Shown here in pieces: positions 18,157-27,166 of a stretch of 64,000 nucleotides of DNA; positions within the stretch are counted from its first letter, which is position 1, and the number at the start of each line of letters is the position of its first letter. Origin of the DNA: Bradyrhizobium semiaridum (GTDB lineage: Bacteria; Pseudomonadota; Alphaproteobacteria; Rhizobiales; Xanthobacteraceae). The DNA lies in NCBI RefSeq assembly GCF_020329505.1, contig NZ_JAGKJJ010000009.1, positions 62,001-126,000 of the forward strand, given 5' to 3'. The notes beneath the pieces are model-generated. The model had not been told where the DNA came from, did no database searches, and saw only the letters and a list, made by a program, of their open reading frames with translations. The position numbers were made by a program, and so were the translations under genes.

Positions 18157-18282
18157 TGCGCCAGGCGCGCCGATTTCTAGCGCGTTTGGCGCTGCAGTGG
18201 AATCGGCATTATCCGGTGTGAACAAGCGCGGTTTCAATGCCTTAGCGCGCCGACCTGCAATTCCGATTGCGCCAGGCGCGCC
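18157..18282 (+). repeat. 15-nt direct repeat flanking a short spacer after the tRNA
   Basis: TGCGCCAGGCGCGCC is present at 18157-18171, touching the 5' end of the tRNA-Leu gene, and again at 18268-18282. The 96-bp spacer holds no gene. Repeats beside tRNAs can mark former insertions, but no integrase is near. Confidence 0.6.
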
Positions 18283-18386
18283 TTGCGCCGATAAGGACGG
18301 CGTGCCGCGATGCCGCGATGCAGCCTCAATCCCGACATCTGTGGCTGCTTTAGGCAATCTCAACACTGTCCGATTAAGAAAGCCGC

Positions 18387-18821
18387 ATGTTCGCTCGTTT
18401 CCCCTGCCGCCGCAGCCTGTCGCGCGCGGCGGCCGTCGTTACGCTGCTCGCCCTGGCTGCCGGCGTCTCCGGCTGCGCGCAGATCGGCGACAGCGTGTCG
18501 TCGGCTTTTGCCGATCCCGCCAAATACGATCTCTATGACTGCACGCAGCTCGAGACCGAGCGCAAGAGTCTGGCCAGCCGCGCCGCCAATCAGGAGGCGT
18601 TGATGGCCAAGGCCCAGACCGGTGTCGGCGGTGCCGTGGTGTCGGAATTGGCCTACCGGAACGAGCTGATTGCGATCCATGGCCAGCAGAAGGTGCTGGA
18701 GGATGCCTGGCGCAAGAGCAGGTGCCATGAAACCCCACCGGCGGCCGCCGAGGCGACGCCGTCCACGTCGCCCGCTCCCGCCGCAAAAGGCGCACGGCCG
18801 CCGCGCTCGGCGCTCCACTAG
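18387..18821 (+). CDS. Putative lipoprotein, unknown
   Basis: A 144-residue protein with an N-terminal Arg-rich stretch, a hydrophobic segment and the lipobox GVSGC near residue 29-33, so a lipid-anchored envelope protein is likely. The mature part has YDLYDCTQLETERKSL, a short predicted helix with charged repeats (NQEALMAKAQTGVGG), a second cysteine in SRCHE and a Pro/Ala-rich tail. The DCxQL and helical pattern resemble small alphaproteobacterial lipoproteins of unknown role. It converges with the monooxygenase gene (12 bp between stops). Confidence 0.75.
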   Translation: MFARFPCRRSLSRAAAVVTLLALAAGVSGCAQIGDSVSSAFADPAKYDLYDCTQLETERKSLASRAANQEALMAKAQTGVGGAVVSELAYRNELIAIHGQQKVLEDAWRKSRCHETPPAAAEATPSTSPAPAAKGARPPRSALH

Positions 18822-18832
18822 CCGACCGTCCG

Positions 18833-20044
18833 TTACGCCCGCCAGTCGTAGATCCAATCCTGCCGCGCCAGCATGCGCTGCGGCCCGATGGCGCGAATGG
18901 CGAGATCGCGCGCAATCGCGGCCGGACCGCTCAGATGATAGATGCGGCCCTGTTGCCGCGCGAGGCGCTGCACTTTCAGAACGCGCGGGCGGCGCATCTG
19001 GGCGTAGCGCTTCAGTGCGGCAGGAATCCCTGAAACGTTTTCGCCGCCGCTGTCACTCATGGCCTCTCTCAAGCTCTTGCCAAGCACCGCCGCGTCCTCG
19101 ATCGCCATGCCGGCGCCCTGCGCGGCGAACGGCAACATCGCATGCGCGGCGTCGCCGAGCAGCGCCACCGCGCCTTCGTTCCAGCGGCCGATATCGGGCA
19201 GGGTGAACAGCGCCCATTTGCGCCAGCCATCGACTGCACCGATCAGCATCCGTGCAGTCGCGGGCCAGCGCGACGTGAACGCGTCCTTGACCTCGTTGAC
19301 GTCGCCGGGTGCGCTCCAGCCCGGCCGGTTCCAGGTGCCGGAGACGATCGCGACGACATTGATCTGACGGCCCGCCGAGATCGGATAGGCGACGAGATGC
19401 GCATTCGGCCCCATCCAGAGCTGCACCCGCGGCGCGGTATATTCACGCGGCAGGGCTGTGGCCTCCAGCGTGCCGCGCCAGGCGATCAGGCCGGAAAATC
19501 GTGGCTGCACGTCCGGAAACAAATGTCCGCGCACCGACGACCAGATGCCGTCAGCGCCGATCAGCGCCACCGCCAATTCCTGCTGCCGTGCATTGCCGCG
19601 GCGCTGGACCACGGTCAGTCCCTTGGCATGCTTGGCAACGTCCTCGAACTGGCAGCCGAGGCGGAGGTCGATGTCGGGATGATCGTTCACCGCATCCTGC
19701 AACGCGGCCTGCAAGTCGGCCCGGTGGACCACCCAATAGGGTGATCCGGCGCGGAACGCAGCGGCCTCGCCGAGCGGCATCCGCGTGATCTCGCCGCCGG
19801 CGCGCGCGCTCATGACGGTCACGGCCTCCGGCGTCACCGCGCGCCGCGCAAGCCGCTCCTTCAGCCCGAGCTCGACCAGGATACGGCTGGCATTCGGGGA
19901 GAGCTGGATGCCGGCGCCGGCTTCCTCGAGCCGGTCGGCCTTCTCCAGCACGACGACGCGAAAACCCTGCGCGGCCAACGTCAGCGATGCCGTCAGTCCT
20001 CCGATCCCGGCGCCTGCTACGATGACGGTTCGCGTCAGCGCCAC
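18833..20044 (-). CDS. FAD-dependent monooxygenase (salicylate hydroxylase-like)
   Basis: A 403-residue class A flavoprotein monooxygenase. The FAD-binding GAGIGGLTASLTLAAQG begins at about residue 11, the GADGIWSS motif (DG) comes near residue 160, and GDAAHAMLPFAAQGAGMAIEDA (GD motif split here by length) near residue 290. The family hydroxylates aromatic rings with NAD(P)H and oxygen, for example salicylate or 3-hydroxybenzoate. The start is a GTG at 20044. It lies 12 bp after a zinc-finger gene. The aromatic substrate cannot be told from sequence. Confidence 0.9.
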   Translation of the reverse strand: MALTRTVIVAGAGIGGLTASLTLAAQGFRVVVLEKADRLEEAGAGIQLSPNASRILVELGLKERLARRAVTPEAVTVMSARAGGEITRMPLGEAAAFRAGSPYWVVHRADLQAALQDAVNDHPDIDLRLGCQFEDVAKHAKGLTVVQRRGNARQQELAVALIGADGIWSSVRGHLFPDVQPRFSGLIAWRGTLEATALPREYTAPRVQLWMGPNAHLVAYPISAGRQINVVAIVSGTWNRPGWSAPGDVNEVKDAFTSRWPATARMLIGAVDGWRKWALFTLPDIGRWNEGAVALLGDAAHAMLPFAAQGAGMAIEDAAVLGKSLREAMSDSGGENVSGIPAALKRYAQMRRPRVLKVQRLARQQGRIYHLSGPAAIARDLAIRAIGPQRMLARQDWIYDWRA

Positions 20045-20056
20045 GGGCGCGTCAGG

Positions 20057-20302
20057 TCAGGCGACCCGGTCTTTCAGCACGCATTCGGGCGGGCGCGCCT
20101 CGCCGGGCGCAAGGTCGGACGCGAAGCGATACAGCGTCGAGCAGTACGGGCAGATGATCTCGCTGTCGTTGCCGAGGTCGAGGAACACATGCGGATGGTC
20201 GAAGGGCGGGTTGGCGCCCACGCACATGAACTCCTGCGAGCCGATCTCGATCACCGAGACTCCGGCATCGTTATGGAAGTGCGGGACGACGTGGTCGGAC
20301 AT
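20057..20302 (-). CDS. Zinc-finger (zf-CHCC, NDUFS6-like) protein
   Basis: An 81-residue protein with the ligand pattern C27, H36/H38, and C51-x2-C54 (IICPYCSTLYRF), which matches the small zf-CHCC domain also found in the mitochondrial complex I subunit NDUFS6. In alphaproteobacteria this zinc protein is an accessory of NADH dehydrogenase or stands alone. The start at 20302 is preceded by GGTGAG. It is followed by the monooxygenase gene. Role in respiratory complex I assembly is inference from the eukaryotic relative. Confidence 0.82.
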   Translation of the reverse strand: MSDHVVPHFHNDAGVSVIEIGSQEFMCVGANPPFDHPHVFLDLGNDSEIICPYCSTLYRFASDLAPGEARPPECVLKDRVA

Positions 20303-20536
20303 ATTCTCACCTTGGTGGCAGCAATGAGCAAACACAATCAGCAGCGTGCGGCATCGCGAAATGCCGCGCACCATACTGGCGGGAACTGTTGATTCCTAGA
20401 GCCCCGACGGCCCATTTGCTCATGCAAATTCGACACAATCTTGTCGTCCCAGAGAAGCCCTCCTTTGGTCGGAGCCGTTGTGTCGCAAAAACGGCACACT
20501 ATCTCCAAGGCGACTTAAACTAGAGGTTTTTTCGTG

Positions 20537-21682
20537 ATGAACCGGATGCGTGTCAGCTTCGCGGCGGCCGGCATCGCAGCAACCGCTGCGCTGGGTGCCG
20601 CCGTCTGGCCGCATGCCCACGATGCCGGCGCCGTGCTGGCCGCGCAGGACGATCCGGCCGAACTCGCCGATCTCAGAATCAAATCGGCCCTGCGCAACAA
20701 TCCGACGTTGATCTCGGAAAACATCGAGGCGGCGCTCGCCGCCAACGACGCCGATCTCGCCGCGAGCTTCGTTGCGCTCGCGCGCGACAGAAACATCGCG
20801 CTCGGTGACGAACTCACCAAGCGTGTCGACGATGCGGTCGCCGAGCAAGGCTCGACGGTGCATTTCGCCAAGGGGTTCGCTACCGGCTTCGTGACCGGCG
20901 ATGCCGACGATGTCGCAAGCCTGTCCGGCACGGTCGCCGGCGATCTGTTCGTGTTCGGCGACATCAGGGATGTCGTGCGCGAAGGCAAGCATCTGGCGAT
21001 GGGCGAGGACACCGATCATCTGGTGCTTGGCCTCGCTGCCGCCGGGCTCGCGGTGACCGCGGCGACCTATGTCTCGGTCGGCGGCGCGGCGCCGCTGCGT
21101 GCCGGACTGACGCTGGTCAAGGATACGCGCAAGGCGGGACGGCTCAGCGAGGGATTGATTTCGTGGGCCGGACGCTCGGCGCGCGATGTCGTCGACGAGC
21201 CGGCGTTGCGCCAGGCCGTGTCATCAGGTTCGGTGCTCCGGCCGGCAGAGACCGCGGGCGCGATCCGCGCGGCGTTCCGCGCCGAGAAGGCCGGCGCGCT
21301 GGTGCGCGCCGCCAAGGACGTCGGACGCATCGGCGAGGCCGCCGGTGTTCGTGCCGCGCGGGATACGCTCAAGGTCGCGGAGAACCCGAAGGAGCTCGCG
21401 CGCGCCGCCCGCATCGCCGAAGCGAAGGGCGGCCAGACCCGTGCGATCCTGAAGCTGCTCGGCCGCGGTGCGCTGCTGCTTGCCGTGGGCACGTTCAATC
21501 TCACGATGTGGCTGTTCGGCGCGCTGTTGACGCTGTTCGGATTCCTCGCGTCGATCAAGGCGACCACCGAGCGGGCGACCGCGTGGTGGCTTAGACGCAG
21601 CAAGGCGCGTCGCCTCAGGCAGCAGGCGACGGCTGACATGGCGACCCAGGCCGCGCTGGCGGGCGCAGCCGTCCAGGGCTAA
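20537..21682 (+). CDS. Conserved hypothetical membrane protein
   Basis: A 381-residue protein with an N-terminal hydrophobic segment (likely signal anchor, AAAGIAATAALGAAV), a periplasmic-like helical stretch, a central hydrophobic pair near LVLGLAAAGLAVTAATYVSVGG, basic helical segments rich in Ala/Arg, and a C-terminal membrane hairpin (ALLLAVGTFNLTMWLFGALLTLFGF). It has no motif I recognise. An imperfect GCGGTCG/CGACCGC hairpin just after the stop (21687-21705) lacks a T run. A similar 380-residue membrane protein is common in rhizobial genomes as an uncharacterised family. Confidence 0.7.
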   Translation: MNRMRVSFAAAGIAATAALGAAVWPHAHDAGAVLAAQDDPAELADLRIKSALRNNPTLISENIEAALAANDADLAASFVALARDRNIALGDELTKRVDDAVAEQGSTVHFAKGFATGFVTGDADDVASLSGTVAGDLFVFGDIRDVVREGKHLAMGEDTDHLVLGLAAAGLAVTAATYVSVGGAAPLRAGLTLVKDTRKAGRLSEGLISWAGRSARDVVDEPALRQAVSSGSVLRPAETAGAIRAAFRAEKAGALVRAAKDVGRIGEAAGVRAARDTLKVAENPKELARAARIAEAKGGQTRAILKLLGRGALLLAVGTFNLTMWLFGALLTLFGFLASIKATTERATAWWLRRSKARRLRQQATADMATQAALAGAAVQG

Positions 21683-21740
21683 GCTTGCGGTCGGCTGTCG
21701 ACCGCCAATCCCAAAATCCCCCAAGAAGAAAACGGAATGG

Positions 21741-22496
21741 ATGATGCCGAGTTTCCATCACGGCGATGTTGAGATTGCCTATATCGACGAAGGCGAGGGC
21801 GAACCGATCGTGCTCGTGCACGGCTTTGCGTCGAGCAAGAACGTCAACTGGATCTACCCGACCTGGGTCTCGGACCTCGTCAAGGCCGGCCGGCGCGTCA
21901 TCGCGCTCGACAATCGCGGCCACGGCGAATCCGCAAAACTCTACGATGCCGAGCAGTACGAGATCGCGATCATGGCAAGCGACGTGATCGCGCTGATGGA
22001 TCATCTCGGCATCGCCCGCGCCGACGTCATGGGCTATTCGCTGGGTTCGCGGATGACCGCGATCCTCGCGCGCGAGCAGCCGGACCGGCTGCGCTCGGCG
22101 ATCCTCGGCGGCATCGGCGTCGGGCTGATCGAAGGCGGCGGACCCGGCGAGAACGTCGCCGTCGCGCTGGAAGCGGCCTCGCTCGACGACGTCACCGATC
22201 CGGTCGGCCGCACGTTCCGTGCCTTCGCCGACCAGACCCGCTCCGACCGCCGCGCGCTCGCCGCCTGCCTGCGCGGTTCGCGCCGCCTGATGACGCGCGA
22301 GGAGGCGGCCGGCATCGCCGTGCCGGTGCTGATCGCGGTCGGCAGCAATGACGAGATCGCCGGTTCGGCCTTCGCGCTCGGCAAGATCATTCCGGGGTCG
22401 GAGGTGCTCGATATCCCGAACCGCGATCACATGCGCGCGGTCGGCGACAAAGTCTACAAGACCGGCGTCATCGACTTCCTGTCACGGCGAAAGTAG
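21741..22496 (+). CDS. Alpha/beta hydrolase
   Basis: A 251-residue alpha/beta-fold enzyme with the oxyanion segment IVLVHGFASSKN near residue 28, the nucleophile elbow MGYSLGSRMTA near residue 97, an acid in VGSNDEIAGS and a histidine in NRDHMRAV, so a complete Ser-Asp-His triad is present. A lid of the epoxide hydrolase/haloperoxidase type is likely between them. Substrate unknown. Its 3' end overlaps that of the convergent membrane-protein gene by 15 bp. Confidence 0.87.
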   Translation: MMPSFHHGDVEIAYIDEGEGEPIVLVHGFASSKNVNWIYPTWVSDLVKAGRRVIALDNRGHGESAKLYDAEQYEIAIMASDVIALMDHLGIARADVMGYSLGSRMTAILAREQPDRLRSAILGGIGVGLIEGGGPGENVAVALEAASLDDVTDPVGRTFRAFADQTRSDRRALAACLRGSRRLMTREEAAGIAVPVLIAVGSNDEIAGSAFALGKIIPGSEVLDIPNRDHMRAVGDKVYKTGVIDFLSRRK

Positions 22497-23870
22497 CTCG
22501 TCGGCATCGTCTTTCGCCAACGCGCGCGCGGCCGCGATCAGCACGACGAAGGTCGCGACCCAGACCATGCGCGCGCCGTAACGGTCATGCGGGCCCGATA
22601 TCACGCCGCAGATGAACGCGTTGCCGAGCAGCGCGAGCGTGACCGTGCCGGCCAGCAATGTGAAGTCGTCGCGCCGCCGCCGCCATAGGCCGTGGCCGAA
22701 CAGCAGCGCGACTGCCAGCATCGAGGCCAGCGCGACCGGCACGTGGATGCGGTTGATCGCGGTAAAGTCGAGCTGCCAGCGCTGCTGCTTGGCCTTGCGC
22801 ATCGGCGCGAGCTGCGCCGGGATATAGCGCTCGATGATGCCGTAGGTGTGCGGGATCCAGCCGTTGGTGCCTTCGCCGGTGGCGACATGGGCGAGCTGAT
22901 CGGCGGTTGCAGTCAGCGCAGCCCTGGCCTGCCATGCCGGATATTCGGCGAGCGAATGCAGGACGATGAAGCCCATCTCGTCGTTCAGCCCCTGGAAGCG
23001 GCCGAGCGTGTTGAACATGCTGTGACCCCACAGGAAGTCGTCGGCGGTCGGCGGCAGCTGCTCGCGATAGGGACAAAGTTTCAGATTCTGCCTGGCGCAA
23101 TGGTCGCGCAGATATTGCGCGACGATGCCATCCTGCAGCATGCGGCCGAACGGGACGCCATAGCCGCCGGGCGTCCAGGCGAGCTGTCCCGACAGTGCGA
23201 AGTTCGCGGTCAGCAGCATGACCGCACCGGCGGCGAGGGTGAGGCTGCCCTGCACGAGGCCGCCGAGCGGAAGCTGCCGGCGCAGCCACGGACGCACGGC
23301 CCAGCCGGCACAGCACAGGCCGAGCAGCACCGCCAGCGTTGCGCTGTGCGAGGCGGCTGCGAACGCCGTGAAGGCGACCAGCGCCGCCTTCTCCAATGTC
23401 GCAATCTTCTCGCCGTGCAGCACCAGCGCGAACAGCGCGAGCACCGACAGGCCGGCGAAGATGTCGGTCAGCAGCATGCTCGACAGCCAAGGCAGCGCGG
23501 TGGTCAGCACCAGCACCAGGCTGATCGCAATCAGCCGGATCGGCCGGGCAAGGCCGAGCACGCGCAGCACGAGTTGCAGGATCCACAGCGTCGCCAAGGT
23601 CTGGATGCCGAGATTGAGCCAGAAGCCCGACCGCTCGCCGAGATGCAGGTAGATGCCGAATACCGTGGACCGGCTCGGCACCAGATATCCCTCATACCAG
23701 CGCGCCAGATAGCCGCCGGTATCCCACTGAAGCAGCGGATAGCCGTTCCAGAAGGCCGGCGCGAGCAGCAACAGGGGAATGGCAATGGTGGCGATCCAGA
23801 CCGACCTTGTATCGGTCACGCGTAGAATCTGGGTGTTGATGGTGTGACCCCCCGGCATTGGGCCGACCAT
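22482..23870 (-). CDS. Polytopic membrane protein of GT-C-like architecture, unknown
   Basis: A protein of about 460 residues with around ten hydrophobic helices, and a short loop with conserved QWDTGGYLARWYEGYLV after the first helix, reminiscent of membrane glycosyltransferases of the GT-C type (an Asp in the first periplasmic loop). A large soluble loop between about residues 240 and 380 precedes the last helices. No specific family is recognised. The start is uncertain: 23870 and 23858 are candidates, and the first helix begins WIATIAIPLLLL. It overlaps the 3' end of the hydrolase gene. Confidence 0.65.
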   Translation of the reverse strand: MVGPMPGGHTINTQILRVTDTRSVWIATIAIPLLLLAPAFWNGYPLLQWDTGGYLARWYEGYLVPSRSTVFGIYLHLGERSGFWLNLGIQTLATLWILQLVLRVLGLARPIRLIAISLVLVLTTALPWLSSMLLTDIFAGLSVLALFALVLHGEKIATLEKAALVAFTAFAAASHSATLAVLLGLCCAGWAVRPWLRRQLPLGGLVQGSLTLAAGAVMLLTANFALSGQLAWTPGGYGVPFGRMLQDGIVAQYLRDHCARQNLKLCPYREQLPPTADDFLWGHSMFNTLGRFQGLNDEMGFIVLHSLAEYPAWQARAALTATADQLAHVATGEGTNGWIPHTYGIIERYIPAQLAPMRKAKQQRWQLDFTAINRIHVPVALASMLAVALLFGHGLWRRRRDDFTLLAGTVTLALLGNAFICGVISGPHDRYGARMVWVATFVVLIAAARALAKDDADELLSP

Positions 23871-24065
23871 GCCCAAATCTGCGGTTCGGACGAAATCCGC
23901 CAATAGTTGCAAAAGGACGGCTTGATTTCGGCAAAATCCCGACCACCTGCCCTAGACGTCCGGCCGGGGCGTTCGGCTGGGGTTTACCGTACCGAGCCGT
24001 CCCGCGACGCGCTCGATCCACCGTGCTATAACGCACAGCCGAAACACCGAATTGCGAGAGCAGCC

Positions 24066-24893
24066 ATGGCAGTTCATCAGGTCAATCCGCAGGGGGGCAA
24101 GCTTGCGGCGCTCGATCCGATCTGGGATCGCATCCGCAGCGAGGCGGAAGACATTGTCCGGCGCGAGCCGGAGCTGGCCTCCTTCATCTATGCCACCGTG
24201 CTGCATCATGACCGCCTCGAGGATTCGGTGGTGCATCGCATTGCCGAGCGGCTCGATCACGCCGCGCTGTCGGGCGATCTGATCCGCCAGACCTATGACG
24301 AGGCGCTGCGCGATGCGCCCGATATCGGCAACGCCTTCCGCGCCGACCTCGTCGCCGTGTACGACCGCGATCCGGCGACCGCGCGCTTCATCGATCCATT
24401 GCTGTACTTCAAGGGCTTTCACGCGCTGCAGACCCACCGTCTGGCGCATTGGCTGCATCAGAAGGGCCGCAAGGATTTCGCCTTCTACCTGCAGAGCCGC
24501 TCCTCGGCGGTGTTCCAGACCGACATCAATCCGGCGGCGCGGATCGGCCGCGGCATCTTCCTCGATCATGCCACCGGCTTCGTCTGCGGCGAAACCGCTG
24601 TGATCGACGACGATGTCTCGATCCTGCACGGCGTGACGCTCGGCGGCACCGGCAAGGAGAACGAGGATCGTCATCCCAAGATCCGTCACGGCGTGCTGAT
24701 CGGTGCCGGCGCCAAGATCCTTGGCAACATCGAGATCGGCCATTGCGCGCGCATCGCGGCCGGCTCCGTCGTGGTCAAGCCGGTGCCGCATAACGTCACC
24801 GTCGCCGGCGTTCCCGCCAAGATCGTCGGCGAGGCCGGCTGCGCCGAGCCGTCGCGCACCATGGACCAGATGCTCAACGCGATCGGGCTCTGA
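24066..24893 (+). CDS. cysE: Serine O-acetyltransferase
   Basis: A 275-residue CysE. An N-terminal helical domain includes YFKGFHALQTHRLAHWL, followed by a left-handed beta-helix with hexapeptide repeats (INPAARIGRGIFLDHATGFV, GETAVIDDDVSILHGVTLGG, KIRHGVLIGAGAKILGNI). The HGVTLGG and DRHPKI motifs carry the acetyl-CoA and serine site. It makes O-acetylserine in the first step of cysteine synthesis. The start at 24066 is chosen because it matches the family; the reading frame extends upstream without a clear ribosome site. A DUF3126 gene follows, as often in alphaproteobacteria. Confidence 0.96.
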   Translation: MAVHQVNPQGGKLAALDPIWDRIRSEAEDIVRREPELASFIYATVLHHDRLEDSVVHRIAERLDHAALSGDLIRQTYDEALRDAPDIGNAFRADLVAVYDRDPATARFIDPLLYFKGFHALQTHRLAHWLHQKGRKDFAFYLQSRSSAVFQTDINPAARIGRGIFLDHATGFVCGETAVIDDDVSILHGVTLGGTGKENEDRHPKIRHGVLIGAGAKILGNIEIGHCARIAAGSVVVKPVPHNVTVAGVPAKIVGEAGCAEPSRTMDQMLNAIGL

Positions 24894-25019
24894 TTTCGTT
24901 CGCTTTCCGGTCGCGCGTGTGCGCAACATCACGTCGCCAAAGCTTGAAAAGGCTCTGGCGATCCGTGCCGTCCCGTCCTAAAACTCCCCGGAAAATCACC
25001 GACACGATTGGAGACTGCC

Positions 25020-25232
25020 GTGGACGTTCAGGAAGTCAGGAAGCTCGACGCGTATCTCAAACGCGTATTCGGCAATCCCAAGATTCGCGTGGTGCCGCGG
25101 CCGAAGAAGGACGACTCGGCCGAGGTCTATATCGGCGAGGAATTCATCGGCGTGCTGTTCGTCGACGACGAGGACGATGACCGCTCGTTCCAGTTCCAGA
25201 TGGCGATCCTCGAAGAGGATCTGGCCGAGTAA
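25020..25232 (+). CDS. DUF3126 family protein
   Basis: A 70-residue acidic protein, VQEVRKLDAYLKRVFGN..., with EVYIGEEFIGVLFVDDEDDD, which I recognise as the alphaproteobacterial DUF3126 family. The GTG at 25020 is preferred over a TTG four codons earlier because GGAG lies 6 bases before it. It lies close behind cysE, an arrangement common in rhizobia. Function unknown. Confidence 0.88.
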   Translation: MDVQEVRKLDAYLKRVFGNPKIRVVPRPKKDDSAEVYIGEEFIGVLFVDDEDDDRSFQFQMAILEEDLAE

Positions 25233-25278
25233 CTCAACTCGTGCGCCTGCTTCGCTGCGCTCGCAATGACGGAACCAA

Positions 25279-25989
25279 TCAGCCTCTCGGCCCGCGCATC
25301 TGCGCGGCGAGCCGATCCATCGCGATGGCGACGTCGCGCCATTGCACCAGCCAGCCCCGCGGAAACCGGAAGGTCAGATCGGCGCCCTCGACGCGCCGTT
25401 CGCTCAGGCACATGCCCGGCGTTGCGGCGTCGCGCGAGCAGCGCGCGGTCAGCGCCGGCTCGCCGGCGGTGAACAGATCCTCGCCGCCATAGGGCGAGCC
25501 GTCGCGAAACGCGCGCTTGGTCAGCTCGTGATCGGTGCTCGCGGCGTCCTCGAGATAGCGCGGATAGATCGTGCGCAGCCGCGCCTCGGGGGCCAGTGAA
25601 TCGTGGTGCGCGGAGATCGACACGAAGATCCGGTCGATCGGCTGCACCTTGTCCTCGATCGTATCGGCGCTGTAGTGCTTCGGCGCGGCAGGCGCCGCCA
25701 GCGACGGATAGAGGAAGCTGAGGTCGACGCGTTCCTGCGGGCCGGAGTGGCGCTGGACCTTCATGCGCACCGCCAGAGTCGGCACGTTGAACAGCGTGCC
25801 GCCGACGCTGACCGGCAGCCGCGAGGGATCGCTTGCCGGGACGGTCGTGTAAGTCGGCCACAGCAGGTAGGCGACGATGGCAACGGCGCCGGCTGCGATG
25901 ATCCCCGACACGGCGATCGGAACGAGGTGCGCGCGCGGATTGCGGCGGGTGTCGCGGGCGAGATGTTGGGCCGTCGAAAGCAGCGTCAT
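25279..25989 (-). CDS. Membrane-anchored hypothetical protein
   Basis: A 236-residue protein with one N-terminal transmembrane helix (HLVPIAVSGIIAAGAVAIVAYLLW near residues 21-44) and a periplasmic domain. The domain has VSVGGTLFNVP near residue 82, IFVSISAHHDSLAPEARLRTIYPRYLED and PYGGEDLFTAGEPALTARCS. No domain name is known to me. It reads like a family of inner-membrane proteins of rhizobia with a beta-rich exterior. It converges with DUF3126 and lies next to a short degraded repeat at about 25239-25272. Confidence 0.7.
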   Translation of the reverse strand: MTLLSTAQHLARDTRRNPRAHLVPIAVSGIIAAGAVAIVAYLLWPTYTTVPASDPSRLPVSVGGTLFNVPTLAVRMKVQRHSGPQERVDLSFLYPSLAAPAAPKHYSADTIEDKVQPIDRIFVSISAHHDSLAPEARLRTIYPRYLEDAASTDHELTKRAFRDGSPYGGEDLFTAGEPALTARCSRDAATPGMCLSERRVEGADLTFRFPRGWLVQWRDVAIAMDRLAAQMRGPRG

Positions 25990-26205
25990 GAGCAGGGCAG
26001 GATCAGGTCGGAGGTAGCCGAATCACCTGCCGACTATGCCACGTGGCGGCGGATTTCCGTATGATTCCAATGGAATCCGCAAACCATCGGCCATGCGCCG
26101 CGCGCGGCCGGCTTCGCCCTGTTAACCCTTTCTTAAGGATGATGTGGCGGCGCGCCGCCGATTTTGCGAAGCACGGTGGTGGCCTGTTGCGTGATGGAAG
26201 TGCCG

Positions 26206-26535
26206 ATGTCGCCCGATGCCCTGAATTCGCTGTTCTCGCTCTTCATCGGTTTTGCGCTGGCCGGAGCCCTGGCGAGCGGCTACCAGATGATGGCGGAGCG
26301 TCCGGCCGGGTTCGGCCTGTTGCAGCAGGGCGCGGTGCCGAAGACCTTCGCCGCGGTTCCGTTTCTGGTGTTCGCCGCGCCCTTCATCATCATGCGCAAC
26401 ACGCTGCGCGGTGCGCGTATCGAGCGCCGCCGCTTCGAATTCGTGATGATGGCGACGATCATCTCGGGCTTCTGGAGCCTGATGTCCGGCACCTTCTTCC
26501 TGATGACGCTGCGCGCCGCGGGCGTGCTGACCTGA
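26206..26535 (+). CDS. Small membrane protein, unknown
   Basis: A 109-residue protein with three hydrophobic segments (LFSLFIGFALAGALASGY, FAAVPFLVFAAPFIIM and MMATIISGFWSLMSGTFFLM) and a short basic loop (RGARIERRRFEF). The start MSPDALNSLF at 26206 has GGAAG 6 bases before it. It resembles small inner-membrane proteins seen throughout Bradyrhizobium but has no assigned role. Confidence 0.75.
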   Translation: MSPDALNSLFSLFIGFALAGALASGYQMMAERPAGFGLLQQGAVPKTFAAVPFLVFAAPFIIMRNTLRGARIERRRFEFVMMATIISGFWSLMSGTFFLMTLRAAGVLT

Positions 26536-26614
26536 TCCGCAAAGCGGACCCGAGTCCTCGCTTGAAAGCCCAATGGCCGCCGTGCCAAGGTCGCTTCAAT
26601 CGAGGAGACAATTC

Positions 26615-27145
26615 ATGGCGATCTACGAACTCGACGGGCAGGGGCCCGATCTTCCCGCTGACGGCAATTATTTCATCGCCGACACCGCCGTCGTGATCGG
26701 CAAGGTGCGCCTCAAACCGCGCGCGAGCGTCTGGTTCGGTGCAGTGCTGCGCGGCGACAATGAGTGGATCGAGATCGGCGCAGGTTCCAACGTCCAGGAC
26801 AATTCGACCCTCCATGTCGATCCCGGCTTTCCGCTCGTGATCGGCAACGACGTCACCATCGGCCACAACGCGATCGTGCACGGCTGCACGCTGGAAGACG
26901 GCGTGCTGATCGGGATGGGATCGATCGTGATGAACGGCGCGCGCATCCGGCGCGGCAGCGTCGTCGGCGCCGGTTCGGTCGTCCCCGAGGGCAAGGAATT
27001 TCCGGAATACTCGCTGATCATCGGCGCGCCGGCCCGCGCGATCCGCACGCTGGAGGCAGGCCAGATCGAGGTGATGACGCGGCCGGCGAAGTCCTATGCC
27101 ATCCGGGGACCGCAGTACAAGGCGGGACTCAAGAAGATCGGCTGA
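26615..27145 (+). CDS. Gamma-carbonic anhydrase family protein
   Basis: A 176-residue left-handed beta-helix protein with hexapeptide repeats. Zinc-ligand-type histidines are visible in NSTLHVDPG, IGHNAIVHGC. RGDNEWIEIGAGSNVQD is the family hallmark. The ribosome site CGAGGAGACAATTC precedes the ATG. Relatives (YrdA, PaaY, CaiE) are zinc proteins; some are carbonic anhydrases, others act in thioester or carnitine metabolism. Carbonic anhydrase activity should not be assumed without test. Confidence 0.92.
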   Translation: MAIYELDGQGPDLPADGNYFIADTAVVIGKVRLKPRASVWFGAVLRGDNEWIEIGAGSNVQDNSTLHVDPGFPLVIGNDVTIGHNAIVHGCTLEDGVLIGMGSIVMNGARIRRGSVVGAGSVVPEGKEFPEYSLIIGAPARAIRTLEAGQIEVMTRPAKSYAIRGPQYKAGLKKIG

Positions 27146-27166
27146 ACAAGATCGGTTGAACGGACG

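Noticed and set aside
18069..18282. tRNA-Leu as attachment site of a genomic island
   Set aside because: No integrase gene nearby, the repeat touches the tRNA 5' end rather than its 3' end, and the downstream genes look ordinary.
23907..24065. N-terminal extension of cysE by 53 residues
   Set aside because: The extension has no family similarity, is rich in Arg/Pro, and overlaps the upstream region of the divergent membrane gene; the start at 24066 fits known CysE.
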